Position numbers and translations under genes: made by a program. From positions 1 through 64,000 of the forward strand of contig CAUYUJ010003863.1 in assembly GCA_963575745.1 (NCBI GenBank): DNA of 64,000 bases, read 5' to 3'. Origin of the DNA: Prorocentrum cordatum (taxonomy: Eukaryota; Sar; Dinophyceae; Prorocentrales; Prorocentraceae). Shown piece after piece: positions 1 through 11,100 of this stretch (position 1 is its first letter; every line of letters begins with the position of its first letter). The notes under the pieces are model-generated. The model saw nothing but the letters and a program-made list of their open reading frames with translations. It was not told where the DNA came from and made no database searches.

Positions 1-1406
1 TTGCATTCAGCTGCTAGCGATCCACGAACCACTCGCTTGATCGTCGCGCTAGCCCATTCCAGTGGATGTATGATCGCGGTGGCGTCCGTCTCGAGGTCGG
101 GCGACGCCATGCCGATGATATAGCTGCACTGCGACTTGACCATCTCTCCTAGCGCAAGGTCGTCAATGTTGCCATGGCTGCTGCCCCCGCAGCCGAACAC
201 AATGGCACTGTCCCAGTCCAGGCGGGGTGAAAACATCAGCTTGAAATCAACGTCGTCCTTAGCCATCTTGACGGCGCGATTCACTGCAACAGTGTCACGA
301 ATCTTGGGGCCACTCATGGCCTGAGCCCCAAGTGAAGCGTGGACGGCCAGGTCGGGGCGCGCCTGCCGTGCTACCCAGCCAAGCGACCCAACGCCGCTAC
401 GGAGGGCAGAGATCTCCTCCGGGGTGAGTGGCGCATTGGGCTTGCGCCGGCGGTGCGGCTCGAGGGTGATGTACTCCAGCGCCTCGACCGTGGCGGCCTG
501 TCCGATCTTGATGTCGAAAGTCTGGTTGTCCTGCTCCGCGACCTTGCCACAGTACCTGAACGTATCGGACTGGAAGGAAAGGCGAATCTTGTCCTTGATG
601 ATCTCCATCACGCGCTCGAACTGCTCGCCCGCGCCCGTGACGAAGAGGTCGTCGACGTGCGTGCACAGCAAGCCGTTGAGCTTGCCCTTGCTGTCCCTGA
701 GCATGAACAGACAGGGCTCGTAGATGGACTCGCGCCAACCCTGCTCCACGAGGATGGCGCGCAGATGCAGCCACCACTGCCTGCCCGCGTCCTTGGTGCC
801 GTAGATTGCGCCGCGGGCGCGCATGTAGGACCCCCCCGGAACTCCAGGTGGTGGAGGACGAGGGGCTCGAAGAAGCAGGATGCGTTCAATGCCCTTGGAC
901 TGCAGGTAGGCCGTCGCAGCGTCAGCTGCCCTTATCTGCCACCGGTGGGAGGCAGCGTAGCTGGCGACCAGGTGGAAAACCAAAAGGCTAGCAGTAGGAG
1001 CGTCGCCTCGGATATCATCTCCTCGTTCCTGGCAGCCCTGCACGACGAGCCGACTCTCGGCAGCGAGCGGGATGTCGTCGTAGGTCTGCTTGAGGTTGCG
1101 CTTCTTAGCGTTCTTGTCCGTGTGGACCCAGCGCGTCCCAACTGGGGAGGCACCCCTGTCGAGGAGCTCCTTGGCCTGGCTAAAGCTCAGCACCTCGACG
1201 GCCTGGAACTCAGTCCAGCTGCGCCACACCTTGGCCATGGCCTGATCGAGCTCCTTCCTCTGCTCTGGGGCGAGGTCTTGAAGTCTGATCTCGGAGCGGA
1301 CCGCGCCCTTGGTGAGATAGGCGAACTCGACTGTGTCGTTCGTGCCCACGTCCTCGTCGGTGCGAACGAAGATGGTCTCGACCGCGGTGGTGCCACCAGG
1401 CAGAGG
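1..1406 (-). pseudogene. Copia reverse transcriptase and RNase H, 3' end outside window
   Basis: Minus-strand translation gives VGTRWVHTDKN and SRLVVQGCQER (N-terminal reverse transcriptase motifs), RAADAATAYLQ near 901-925 (the first catalytic Asp block), ICTHVDDLFVTG-like sequence with the catalytic pair as HVDD at 648-659 in place of the common YVDD, then QARPDLAVHASLG of the connection region. Near 150-230 is an RNase H-like block reading CGGSSHGNIDDLA; the expected Asp of the SDAS motif is not visible there, which may mark loss of RNase H activity. The coding sense continues off the left edge. Confidence 0.78.
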
Positions 1407-2016
1407 CCGACGAAGGCGAGCATCGCGAAGAGCAAGACCTCTGACGTCGATGTCATCGATCACCATGCCTGTCTTGATGTCCCTGGTGATGCGGCGAAGC
1501 ACCTTGGACCAGCGAGGGCCGCGCTTGTCCGTAGTGATGAACTTCTTGATGCCGTAGTCGGTGCGACGCCACTCGTAGGCGACAGCCAGGTCCGGCTTGT
1601 AGTCGCTGGTGAGGAACACTTCGTGGAGGGCAGCCTCCATGACGCTGAACTCCTCCTCCACGTAGCCCTGGAAGGTACGAGGCTTCTTGATGGAACCCCG
1701 ATCCAGACGCTCCGACGAAGGCGAGCATCGCGAAGAGCAAGACCTCTGACGTCGATGTCATCGATCACCATGCCTGTCTTGATGTCCCTGGTGATGCGGC
1801 GAAGCACCTTGGACCAGCGAGGGCCGCGCTTGTCCGTAGTGATGAACTTCTTGATGCCGTAGTCGGTGCGACGCCACTCGTAGGCGACAGCCAGGTCCGG
1901 CTTGTAGTCGCTGGTGAGGAACACTTCGTGGAGGGCAGCCTCCATGACGCTGAACTCCTCCTCCACGTAGCCCTGGAAGGTACGAGGCTTCTTGATGGAA
2001 CCCCGATCCAGACGCT
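1407..2016. repeat. Tandem duplication, 2 x 305 bp
   Basis: Bases 1407-1711 and 1712-2016 read as identical. The two outer borders and the junction share a short CCG microhomology. The duplication lies inside the copia coding region just before the reverse transcriptase and shifts the frame. Confidence 0.92.
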
Positions 2017-3170
2017 CCGGATCGCGCATGGCTCTGTCCAGCTGGGTAAGTGACAGGCCTCCGCGCTTCTCCCCGCGCCCCAGGCCCACGCCCATCTCGT
2101 CGTCCAGCACCGGCTTGTCGACAGCCTCGTCATCCGGGGGCACCGGCTTGTCGATGGCCTCCTGGGATACTCGAGGATCGATCCGATGACCTTGGACTTC
2201 GGAATGAATGCTGGGCTCGCCTGGGCCATGCGAGCGTGGCGGCCCCTCTGCCTCTGGTAGCCCCGGGCGTGGTGGCTCAGGGACCACAGGAGGTGGCTGA
2301 TGCTGAGCTGGCGGTGGTAGTAGTGCGTCGTCGGTCTCCTGAATGATTGGAGATGCTTGTTGTGGTACTTCGTGTGCCGGCGGTGGAGGATCGACCCGCT
2401 GCTGTGGTAGATGGTCCTCGGTGTTGAACTCGTCGAAATCGAAATTTACGTCAGGTCCTGGCCCGGCAGATCCGAGCGCGCCCCCAACCACCCCTCCGTG
2501 ACCAGCCGCGTGCTGTTGCGGCCTGGGCATCGGGGCGGGCGAGGCTGCTGCTGTATCGGCCCGGATGTCGATGTAGTGCCTGGCCCCCTTCAGTGACCGA
2601 AGGGACAACAGGTCTGGGTTCACGTAGGTGTGCATGGCGAGCAGCTCGTCCTCAGAGGCGAACCTGAGCGACTCAGGAGCTGCGAGCACGGTAGTGTGTC
2701 CGTAGCGCAGCCACACTGCATGGGCCAGTGTGCCGACGGGCTCGTCCGTGTCGCGAGAGAGGTGACGTGGGTCGCGCACCTCATGCCCGATAACCCGGGC
2801 TGGCCCAAACCAGCGGTGCGTGACCTCGGGGCTCTCGCCGACTCGGGTCTGCGACCGGCGGAAGTACACGATGGCCCCAATGTTGAAAGGGCCTCGGCTA
2901 GGCCGCGCCTTGCGCAGGATGGCGCGCTTGACGCGGTCGTCGGAGTCGAGGCGGACGTGTGCGATGCGGGCCGCCTCGCGCAGGGCCATGGTGCGGGCCA
3001 TGGCAGACTGGGGGTCGAGCGACGCCTCGATGACCTCCAACCGCTGCGCCTCGTCGTCTTGTAGGAGGCTTCCTGGGACACGGGGCCCATGAGACCCCAA
3101 GACCCACTGCGAAGGGGAGAACCCCCCGCGTCGGCCCAGCTCGTTCTTGACCTGGGTCACGATGGAGGCA
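1712..3170 (-). pseudogene. Copia integrase C-terminus, proline-rich linker and start of RT region
   Basis: An open minus-strand frame continues the polyprotein after the integrase core. It begins with VTQVKNELGRRGGFSPSQWV, then a region with IGAIVYFRRSQ and HRWFGPARVIGHE that looks like the integrase C-terminal nucleic-acid-binding domain, then a Pro/Glu-rich linker (residues rich in PPP, EPP, QQ) and finally acidic and basic sequence (YVEEEFSVMEAALHEVF) leading into the reverse transcriptase. The frame is correct until the upper copy of the 305-bp duplication, after which it is lost because 305 is not a multiple of three. Confidence 0.7.
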
Positions 3171-3465
3171 GTCCTGTGACCTGCGAGTCGGCGACAGTCC
3201 GTCGCCAGATCTCCTTCCAAATGCCCCCGTGGCGCTCGCACTTGCCGATGAGGTGCGGCGTCTCCAACGGGGCCAGGTCGACCTGCACGCCATGCGCCTT
3301 CGCGTTGGAGGCGAAATCCTTCATCCACTCCTTGCCCAGGTCCACCGTGAGCTTCTCTGGGTAGCCAGCCCACGGGGTCCAGCTGGTAGTGAACGCCTTA
3401 GTAGTGGCACGTGCTGTCGGTGATCCACGAGCCGGGCCCATGCAGCACACGACTTGAAAGTTCGC
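3170..3465 (-). pseudogene. Integrase catalytic core segment, shifted frame
   Basis: The protein sense of the integrase continues here in a different frame from the preceding polyprotein; the shift falls near 3465 within the codons for TFQVV. Recognisable pieces are YPEKLTVDLGKEW, which supplies the second catalytic Asp of the D,D,E triad, and GKCERHGGIWKEIW, which supplies the Glu. Near 3170 the sense moves to a third frame. The two shifts in 300 bp show that this copy cannot make a functional integrase without repair or recoding. Confidence 0.75.
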
Positions 3466-6400
3466 CCCTCGCAGATACAGTTCATAAAGAAGTAGGGCGT
3501 CCCGGCGGCGTCGTAGGCGTGGAAGGTGCCCAGCTGGATGGCGTAGTTGAACACGCACTGACCTGGCAATCGCGAAGGTCGCGGGGCGCGCCGACGGACG
3601 GCGTCGCCACAGGCGTCGCAGGAAAAGAACTCCACGTACTTCAGCACCTCCGGCTTGACTCCTCGGCGCCTCAGCAGCCTGGTCAGCGTCACGTTCGAAC
3701 AGTGGTGGAAGTTGACGTGGAGCTGGCGGATGGCCTTCCTGACCTCTGGCGGGGCCTCCAGCCATCGCCTGCGCCGCTCGGCCTCCTTGGTGTTGGTGAT
3801 GGGGCCGAGCTGAGCGGCCTCTCGGGCACGCTCGCCGTCGGGATCGACGGCTGGCGGAGGTGGTGGCTCCCCCACAGCTTCTTGATCAGCTGGAGGAGCA
3901 GGCTCAGGCACGTTCGGGTCAGGCGGTGGCGCTGGCTGCGCCATGGCTGCCCGGTACGGGTGCCCCCGCAGTCTGGTCCGTCGTCGTAGTCGAACTGCCC
4001 CACGAAGGTCTGGACCGTCCTCTGCAGGGAACTGCCAGTCGGTGTCCGTGGCGTTGTCGACGATGGCCTGCTGTACGATGCTGCGGGCGACGATGTGGTT
4101 GAGCTCCTCCGGCCACTCGGCCGCTTGCAGGGTGCGCGGCCCGAACTTGTTGCGGCCCTTTAGCTGCTCGTGCTGGGTGCAGCTACACTTCTTGTCGGAA
4201 AGGGCCTCGACCAGCGTGTCCATAGTGGTAAAGATCATCATGGGCTTGCGGTGAGCCAAGCCTGACTCAGCATCGCGGTACCCAACCTGGCAGCCGTCGA
4301 AGGTAACCTTTCTCAGGATGCCCTTGTCCAGGAGAGAACGAATCCTTGACATCTCCGGCTGGTCGAAGGCCTCGGAGCCCTCGGGGTGCTCCAGCGCCAC
4401 GTGGAAGCCCCTCCGCACTCGGCTGTCCACTGAGGAGTCCAGCTGCCTGAGAATGGGGCGGTTCGCCTCGCGCTTGGCCAAGATCTTCCTCTCGGTCTCT
4501 GGGCAACGGGCCATGTTGAATCTGCTCCAGTTGCCCCACGGCGAGCAGGGGTGCGAGACCGCGAGGCAGTACGGCTCCTCGTTGGTGATCTCCGCGTCGT
4601 ACCTCTGCCTGCCCAGCCTGGTGGTAGCGTCCCAGCCCGTGTGCTTGTCCAGTGGGACGCCGACCGAGAGGCCCATCGTGGCCATGAACACTGTCAAACC
4701 CACCTGGCCAGCGTAGGTCTGCTTGACCCATGTCCTGGCACCTGCGGGCAGCCGGGCCCTGGGCGGGTGCTTCTCCACGACGGCCTGCACCACCTCATCC
4801 TGCACGGCAATGGCCTGCAGGGAATGCTCGAGCTTCTTGGACTTCTTGTTGGTGAGGTTGCGCTTGCCGCCCCACTCGATCGCCTCGGCGGCGAAGACGT
4901 CCGGTCCGTAGTCGTGGTCGACGACCGTCTGGAGGCACTCGTCGTCCGTAGTCTCGCCGATCTCGATGTCCAGGAAGCTGGGGAGAGGCTCAACTGAGCT
5001 CTCCTCGACGTACGTGATGCCGACGTGGAACTTCTCGGGGTAGTACTCGAGGTGGTGATCCTCGGGCGTCGTCAGCGCCGCCCAATCGGCCGTCTCGTAG
5101 TTCTCGTTCGGCAGGTCAAGGAGGTTGACCGCCGGGTGGCCCACCTTAGTGTGGTGGAGCTTCAGGTTGTAGACGCCGATGTTGACAAAATCGGCGACAT
5201 CGCTTTCTGTGGAAAGCCGCATGCTCAGCCCAAGCTTGGTGAGCATGTCTCTGCTGAGCAGCATCGGGCAGTCGCCCGGCACCTCACACGACAGAATCTC
5301 GCCACACTTTCTTCCAATGCCCACGGGAAAACGGACCGCCGTGGTGCTCCTCGTGCGGCCGCCGATCCCTCTGAATGTACGAGAGGTCGGGGTCTTCACT
5401 ACCTGTAGACCGCGCCTCGCGAGCTTGCGCTCGAAGGCTGCCCGCCATGACTCACCGTGCATGGTACGCGTGCACCCAGTGTCGATGATGGCGAGCATGG
5501 CGTCGGCGTCGTTGTCGTGTGCCGAGAAGGCGTTGCCGGTAGTGGCGGCCATGACCGAGCACTCGTAGGTAGAGATGACGTCCGGCTGATGGATGTTGGG
5601 CTGAATCGGGATGGTGAAGCCGCCGGCGTTGACCTCCATCCAATCGTTGTCGGCGGGGAGCCTCCTCTTGTCGCCGTCGATCATCTGCTGCGGGGCAACG
5701 TTGAACTTGCCACGCGCGATCTTCACAATGGCGTAGAGGAAATACGCGTAGCGGTACAAGTGGAGGTTGATCTCCTCCGCCTCGGGGCCCAAGACCTGGT
5801 CCAGAGCCCACTTGTTGTGCCAGATGAGTGCCGGGTCGGACGCCGCATCCTGGAAGGTTCGCCCCTTGTGCGTGCCGAAGTTGATGACCTCCGCTGGGTA
5901 CGGGACCGGGTTGAGCTGGTCGACGCCGTCGAGATCCGGGAACTCCACCAGCTCGATGCTCTGGTGGAGCGGGATGCCGTACAGGAAGGCCAGCTTCGGT
6001 CCCGGCTTCGGCTCGGGGTCGCCTTGGGTCAAGTCGACCTTGATGATGCGCTTCTCGGGTGTAGGGGGTGCGGCCTGTGCTGATCCAGTAGCACTCGGCC
6101 TCGCAGAGCTGGCCGCAGATGCGGCCGCCGGTGTAGGTGCACGTGGTCCATCGCCTCTTGCAGGCAGCTGGCCGAATAGCCGCTGCTTGCCGGAAAGGCG
6201 TCGCGCTGCGGGCGCCGCCGTCCGCCTCCGATACGTAGATGGGAGTCGGCCCTGGACCATCAGGGTGTCGGCCACCAGGGCAATCCGCCTCGCGAGCTCC
6301 TTGCGGGACAGGAAGCGGCCCCACTTCGTGCTCATCAGGGCCTTCATGAAGTAGCTCCACAGCTCGAACCCTTTGTTGCGGTGGGCGAGCGTGAAGTGGC

Positions 6401-7754
6401 GGTCGCACTCCCTGCATGTGATGTACCTGGTGGTCTTGTTGGCGCCGCGGACGACCTTCTCGCAGGCGTCGTCGGCCACGTGCTCGCAGACGTGCTCCAT
6501 CTCGCCCTTCAGAACCATGAAGACCTCGGACGGCTCGCTGTCGTCGTCGTTGTCCCCGTGCTCCTCGAGCGTGAAGTAGTTCTGAGCGGGCTTCTTCGCT
6601 GGAGACACTGATGTAGGCTTCCGGCTCGACCGACGAGGGCAACCATCATCGCCTTGCCAGTGCCCGAACTGGTGACAGTCGGAGCACTGGGTCCGCTTCT
6701 TCAGGTTGGCGATGTGCTGCCGGCGAGCATCTCGCTGTCGGTCGTCGTAGCCAGGGACAGCACTACTCGAACTGCTGCTGCCTCCTCGCCCTGCGGGCGA
6801 CCTGGTTGTCAAACCCTTGCCGCCTCCCCGACGGCCTCCCCTTCCACCGGCCTTGCCGCGACCGTGGAAGCTCGAAGTCGCTCGCCTAGGCGGCTTCTTC
6901 TTGTTGAAGATCTTGCTGCGGCTCTGCAGAACGATGGCGAGGGCCTCTGCCTCCTCGGTGCCAAGCTCGTCGAGGTTCTCCGCGACGTACTTCTCGATGT
7001 CGAACCCGTCGTCCTCGCCGTGCTCGTAGTCGTCCTCCTCGCCCTGGTAGTAGCCGTCCTCGCCCTCGTCCTCGTAATAGATGTGATCGAGCTCTGACTG
7101 GTTCTCGTCCTGCTCCGACGCGGCGTAAGCGTAGGCGGATCGCTCTCGGCGATCAGCGCGTCGGTCCTGCTGTCGATGTACCGCTGGGTACTGAGCCCAC
7201 AGTGCATACTCGATGCCGGCTAGCTTGTACTCATTCTTGTTGGAGGCGAGGACTGCGGCTTGCTCCTTCATGCTGATGCCGCAGAATATGCGGATCAGTG
7301 CGGCCTGGATATCCTCTGAGATCGTAGTCGTGGCGCTGACCTCCTGTAACTCTGCGAACACCTTTCGCCTCTTTGTCACGTAGTTGGCCATGGACTCGTT
7401 GCGGTCGCGCCAGACCGATGATCCGTGCAAAGCCTTGTCGAAGATCTCGGTGCTCCGGACGGGCGCAATATCTTGAACTTCTTTCTTCAACGTCGCGAGG
7501 AAAAGAGTGAGCCCGTCCTGCCTTGATTCTCCAGACTCATCAGTAGCTATCAGCTCTTCATGTTTGAGCTTGCGCACTGCTTCGTAGGCTGGACCAGAAA
7601 GGCCTGATCGTAGATGCAGCGCCGTTGCGGCCTGCTTAGACTTCTCGCCAGTCCTGCCATGATAGAGATCCCAGGCTCGCTCTTCGTATTCATTGAAATA
7701 CTCAGGTTGGCCTGCATACTGAGGGACTCCAGTCCTGTCCAGCTCGATGGACAT
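3321..7754 (-). CDS. Copia Gag-protease-methyltransferase-like-integrase polyprotein (first part)
   Basis: This 1477-codon frame starts with ATG at 7754 (MSIELDRTGV). Residues 1-250 are a Gag-like helical region followed by an acidic stretch. A zinc knuckle CSDCHQFGHWQGDDGC (C-X2-C-X4-H-X6-C, longer than the usual X4 spacing) lies near residues 355-370. The aspartic protease motif IIDTGCTRT is near residue 757. A methyltransferase-like region follows: HPCSPWGNW near 1068, VALEHPEGS near 1120, and KKCSCTQHEQL near 1190. The integrase zinc-binding motif is LHVNFHHCSN...FFSCDAC near 1375-1410. The last 40 or so codons after about position 3465 are out of frame, so the true continuation is in another frame. 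The product would be the structural and first catalytic part of the element's polyprotein. Decayed but long and clearly conserved in domain order. Confidence 0.85.
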   Translation of the reverse strand: MSIELDRTGVPQYAGQPEYFNEYEERAWDLYHGRTGEKSKQAATALHLRSGLSGPAYEAVRKLKHEELIATDESGESRQDGLTLFLATLKKEVQDIAPVRSTEIFDKALHGSSVWRDRNESMANYVTKRRKVFAELQEVSATTTISEDIQAALIRIFCGISMKEQAAVLASNKNEYKLAGIEYALWAQYPAVHRQQDRRADRRERSAYAYAASEQDENQSELDHIYYEDEGEDGYYQGEEDDYEHGEDDGFDIEKYVAENLDELGTEEAEALAIVLQSRSKIFNKKKPPRRATSSFHGRGKAGGRGGRRGGGKGLTTRSPAGRGGSSSSSSAVPGYDDRQRDARRQHIANLKKRTQCSDCHQFGHWQGDDGCPRRSSRKPTSVSPAKKPAQNYFTLEEHGDNDDDSEPSEVFMVLKGEMEHVCEHVADDACEKVVRGANKTTRYITCRECDRHFTLAHRNKGFELWSYFMKALMSTKWGRFLSRKELARRIALVADTLMVQGRLPSTYRRRTAAPAARRLSGKQRLFGQLPARGDGPRAPTPAAASAASSARPSATGSAQAAPPTPEKRIIKVDLTQGDPEPKPGPKLAFLYGIPLHQSIELVEFPDLDGVDQLNPVPYPAEVINFGTHKGRTFQDAASDPALIWHNKWALDQVLGPEAEEINLHLYRYAYFLYAIVKIARGKFNVAPQQMIDGDKRRLPADNDWMEVNAGGFTIPIQPNIHQPDVISTYECSVMAATTGNAFSAHDNDADAMLAIIDTGCTRTMHGESWRAAFERKLARRGLQVVKTPTSRTFRGIGGRTRSTTAVRFPVGIGRKCGEILSCEVPGDCPMLLSRDMLTKLGLSMRLSTESDVADFVNIGVYNLKLHHTKVGHPAVNLLDLPNENYETADWAALTTPEDHHLEYYPEKFHVGITYVEESSVEPLPSFLDIEIGETTDDECLQTVVDHDYGPDVFAAEAIEWGGKRNLTNKKSKKLEHSLQAIAVQDEVVQAVVEKHPPRARLPAGARTWVKQTYAGQVGLTVFMATMGLSVGVPLDKHTGWDATTRLGRQRYDAEITNEEPYCLAVSHPCSPWGNWSRFNMARCPETERKILAKREANRPILRQLDSSVDSRVRRGFHVALEHPEGSEAFDQPEMSRIRSLLDKGILRKVTFDGCQVGYRDAESGLAHRKPMMIFTTMDTLVEALSDKKCSCTQHEQLKGRNKFGPRTLQAAEWPEELNHIVARSIVQQAIVDNATDTDWQFPAEDGPDLRGAVRLRRRTRLRGHPYRAAMAQPAPPPDPNVPEPAPPADQEAVGEPPPPPAVDPDGERAREAAQLGPITNTKEAERRRRWLEAPPEVRKAIRQLHVNFHHCSNVTLTRLLRRRGVKPEVLKYVEFFSCDACGDAVRRRAPRPSRLPGQCVFNYAIQLGTFHAYDAAGTPYFFMNCICEGRTFKSCAAWARLVDHRQHVPLLRRSLPAGPRGLATQRSSRWTWARSG

Positions 7755-8162
7755 CTTCTTCGTGAGGATGGGAATGATCAGCAGCAGCAGCGTTGTTGCA
7801 CAGGATGGTGCCCTCGGCCGGCTCGGCGGAGGGCTCGTCGTCGTGGGCTGACGCGACTGCCGCGGTGGTGACCGCGGCGGCGGAGAAGAGGTTCGGCGAC
7901 CTCTGGCGGCGGCTGCGGCCGTCGCCTGCCGCGGGGCGCCCGGGCGCGGCGGCCCAGCCCAGCGGCCTATGATGCGCAGGTCCCGGAGCGATCAGGCTCC
8001 GCTTACAATGAGAGTCCGCCCAGGCGGGCGGGGATCGATGATAAGGATGCTTTAATACCCTTGATCCTAAAAGGGCGCCCTGTGTACGCATGCTCTGCTG
8101 TAACAAACAAGATAAGCACAGATAACACACGCGCGCGCCTGCAAAATCCCTGAATCTCTGAC
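7755..8162 (-). promoter_or_regulatory. Putative 5' LTR/leader of the copia element
   Basis: This non-coding stretch sits directly upstream of the Gag ATG on the minus strand and ends where repeat family A begins. It should contain the 5' LTR and primer-binding site. A TG...CA-bounded segment from about 8160 to 7973 is possible, but the second LTR is not in the window and no clear complement of a tRNA 3' end was seen, so the assignment rests on position only. Confidence 0.35.
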
Positions 8163-11100
8163 AAAGGACGAGAACGAGGTGCAGGAAGAGAAGGAGCGGC
8201 AGATTGAAGAGAGCGGGGAGGACATGGAGGAGGCCGATGATGATGAGGAGGAGGAGGACGAAGAGGAGGAGGGGAGGACGGGGAGCAGTGACGTAACCAG
8301 CCCTTAACATTTACGCTCCCAAGAGCGAAGGGTGCCATGAGCCGTCTCGGGCAAGTTCCTTCAGCGCTCTTTCCGTTTCCGTGCACAACCATTGGCCCAT
8401 CCATGGAGCCATGACGGGGCCCAGGTCAGCGCCGAGGCTGTTCCCGGAGCTTCCAACAAGGTCTCCGAGCTGCACTTCCGCGTCCTGCTCCACCCACCGA
8501 CCCCGTACCCCATATCGGCTGAAGACATGATGCTGTTGCCTCCGCAGTCACCAGTCAGTATTCTCCTGCTTACTTTTACGGCATTGCAGGCTGCCACCCA
8601 TATCGCGGGTCGAGCCGCCGCTCCCTGCACCTCCGCATTCGTGGTCATGGCTTCAGCTGTTACTGAGAGGCCGCGACACACGTGTCATAACTCAAATTTG
8701 CAGTGGACTCCAAGCTCAGATCCCAGTCGAAGACACCAACAAACGAGAACGTCAAAGATTTTGCAAGCGGTGCCTTTCGGCAGATGCGCGGCGTGCCCAC
8801 CCCCAGTGCGAGGCCCCTGTAGCTCCACCCTTCCGACGGCCAAAAACACATGTCACGCCTACTTTCTGCACAACGCACCCCGTGCCACAATTCCACGCGC
8901 GAATGGAACTCGTGTAGGAACGCCCGCGTCGGCTGCCGCCTTCTGGCAACCAACAAATCATCTGGCCCGTGCTTTCCGTGCTCTGAAGGCTCCCTGCCCT
9001 GTCGCTTCGCGGCGCTGGGGTGTCCTTCCCACGTCCGGCAAAAGGTCAAAGATGCATCAGGCCGGCTTCCGCAATGCGTTAACCATCACAACAACCATTC
9101 TTGCCCCTACAACCCTGGTCGGCAATTCGCCTGCGCATCGCCTGGCTGCCAGGAGGAACGGAGCGATGCAGCCCGCAGTACTTGCGTCCCATGCCAAGCC
9201 GGACGTCGACCGTGCACAGTGTGCTTCTCGCGCCGAGGAGCGCCCGGAACTCCAGATCTGTGCGCTCACTGTGGCGGAGCCAGCCCAGCCGCCAGCCCTT
9301 CTCTAGCCGCTCCAGCGCAGTCTTCGACGGCGCTTGCATCTACGCCCTCGCGATGTAGCGCTCCGAAGTGCGGGGCGCCAGCGGTGCAAGAAAGCACATC
9401 TCGAACGGGCGCGCAATGCCCCATGTGCATCGTCGGGGTCTTTCCTTGCGCTACGGCCACCTGCAACTTCCGCGTCCCTCGACAACGCGGACAGCATTGC
9501 CTCGTCTGCCAACCGCCCGCCCTGCTCCACTTCTGCCGCACGCCCCCGTGTACGAACGTAGTCGAGTCGCCAGAGGACACTTTGTGTTGTCTTTGCACTT
9601 CGTCCTGTTTCCCATGCGCGACGCGTAGGTGCGACGGCCGTTCCACCCCTGGTTCAGCAGGCCTGTGTCGAACGTGTGGGCTGTCCACACCACAACCACT
9701 ACCATCCCTCTCCAAACGATCCTACGAGCAAGCCGAACGCCCTTGTAGCTCGTCTGGGTGCAACGGTGTAGCTCAACGGAAGTCGTCCGACGGCCTCTGC
9801 ATCGCGTGCATTCGGAAAGGGGAAGCCATGTAGCAATCGTGCCATTGGGTGCGCTTTTCTCGTGGGCCCTCTCGGCACCGTGGTGGAATGTAGGCACTGT
9901 TGCCTCGCGGGGCCCCCTTGCCAGGGGCCCGGAAAGGCCGGCTGCCGCGCCCCCGCCCGCCATGGCGTGCGACGCGCAGTGCCGCGCAACAACGGCATGT
10001 GCGAACGTTGCTTTAACCCCATATGTTCCTTCCCACTGTGCGACAGAAAGTTGACGAAAGCAATGTACGCCACTGGATACTACCCCGACCACGTCCGACA
10101 TGCCGCGGTAGCCACCGCCGCCGCCGGGCCCCATCATCCTCCGACGTCGGGGTCTTCTGGTGTCCCACACGCCCTTTCACGTAGCGATCCGTTGCAAGCA
10201 CTCCGCAAGCAGGTGGCGGCAACCGTCCGCATGTACCTCCGAGCACGTGACTCGCCGAAATGTTCCGTGCCGTGGTGTCGCCTCAAGTCCACCCGCGTAG
10301 CACTTCCGAACTCGTCCAGCTGTCCGCCCGCCTGCGCAGCGCATCGGAACTGGTTCGCAGAACCCGTACCTGGGACTTCTCTTGGCGTACGCACCGGCCA
10401 CCGCGCCGGCTGGTGGTCGACAGACGAATGGTGCAGCAACCGCGTTCCGAAAGCGTCGCTCTCTCCGACCGGCCACTTTCAAGGAGCCTGCGCAACGTGC
10501 GGGGCTCTGCACTTCTTCGCCGAACGCGCGCGTTGCCCGGCAGCACGCAGAAAGGACTTCGGCGCGTGCTGCAGGTACGGAGCCCTGGCTGGCATCCCCC
10601 TACTGCCTCCCGCTCCGGCCGAAATGGCTCAGCTCCTTCGTCCGGGTCCTTCCCACGACCTTTTCATGCAGCACATTCGGTTGTACAACTGCGCCCTTGG
10701 ATTCGCATCCTTCAACAGCGAGAGCACTGTCGCCGCACGGAAGACCCGCACGGAAGACCCCCTGTCGGGCACCCGGGCACCGGGGCACCTAGGCACCCGG
10801 GCACTGCAGGCACCCCGGCACCGGGGCATCCGGGCATCCCCCGGGCACCCAGGAAGGAGGAGGGAGGATGAGGAGGAGGAGAAGGAGGAGGAGTGAACGT
10901 CGGGCAGGCGTCCAGCGCAATCCGAGCCGAGGGTAGAGCCAGAAGGAGTAGGAGGTGGAGGGGACCGGGAGGACCGTTTCGGCCGTTCGAAAAAACACCT
11001 CCTCCATGTCCTCCTCCTCTTCCTCCTCCTCCTCCTCCTCCTCCTCCTCCTCCTCCTCCTCCTCCTGCTCGTTCTCTTCCCCCTCCCTTCCATAATCAGA

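Larger units (their letters stand above)
1..8162 (-). mobile_element. Ty1/copia-like LTR retrotransposon, truncated by window start
   Basis: Reading the minus strand from about 7.75 kb down to base 1, the domain order is Gag with zinc knuckle, aspartic protease, methyltransferase-like domain, integrase, reverse transcriptase, RNase H. Integrase before reverse transcriptase is the Ty1/copia order. The copy is not intact: the frame changes near 3465 and 3170, a 305-bp segment is tandemly duplicated at 1407-2016, and the 3' end with its LTR lies outside the window. The 5' LTR and leader should lie in 7755-8162, but with only one LTR in view its ends cannot be fixed. The 8162 boundary is set by the start of repeat family A, which recurs elsewhere without this element upstream. 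Confidence 0.88.

Noticed and set aside
339-1862. 507-codon plus-strand ORF
   Set aside because: It is the antisense of the copia reverse transcriptase region, which has clear catalytic motifs on the minus strand.
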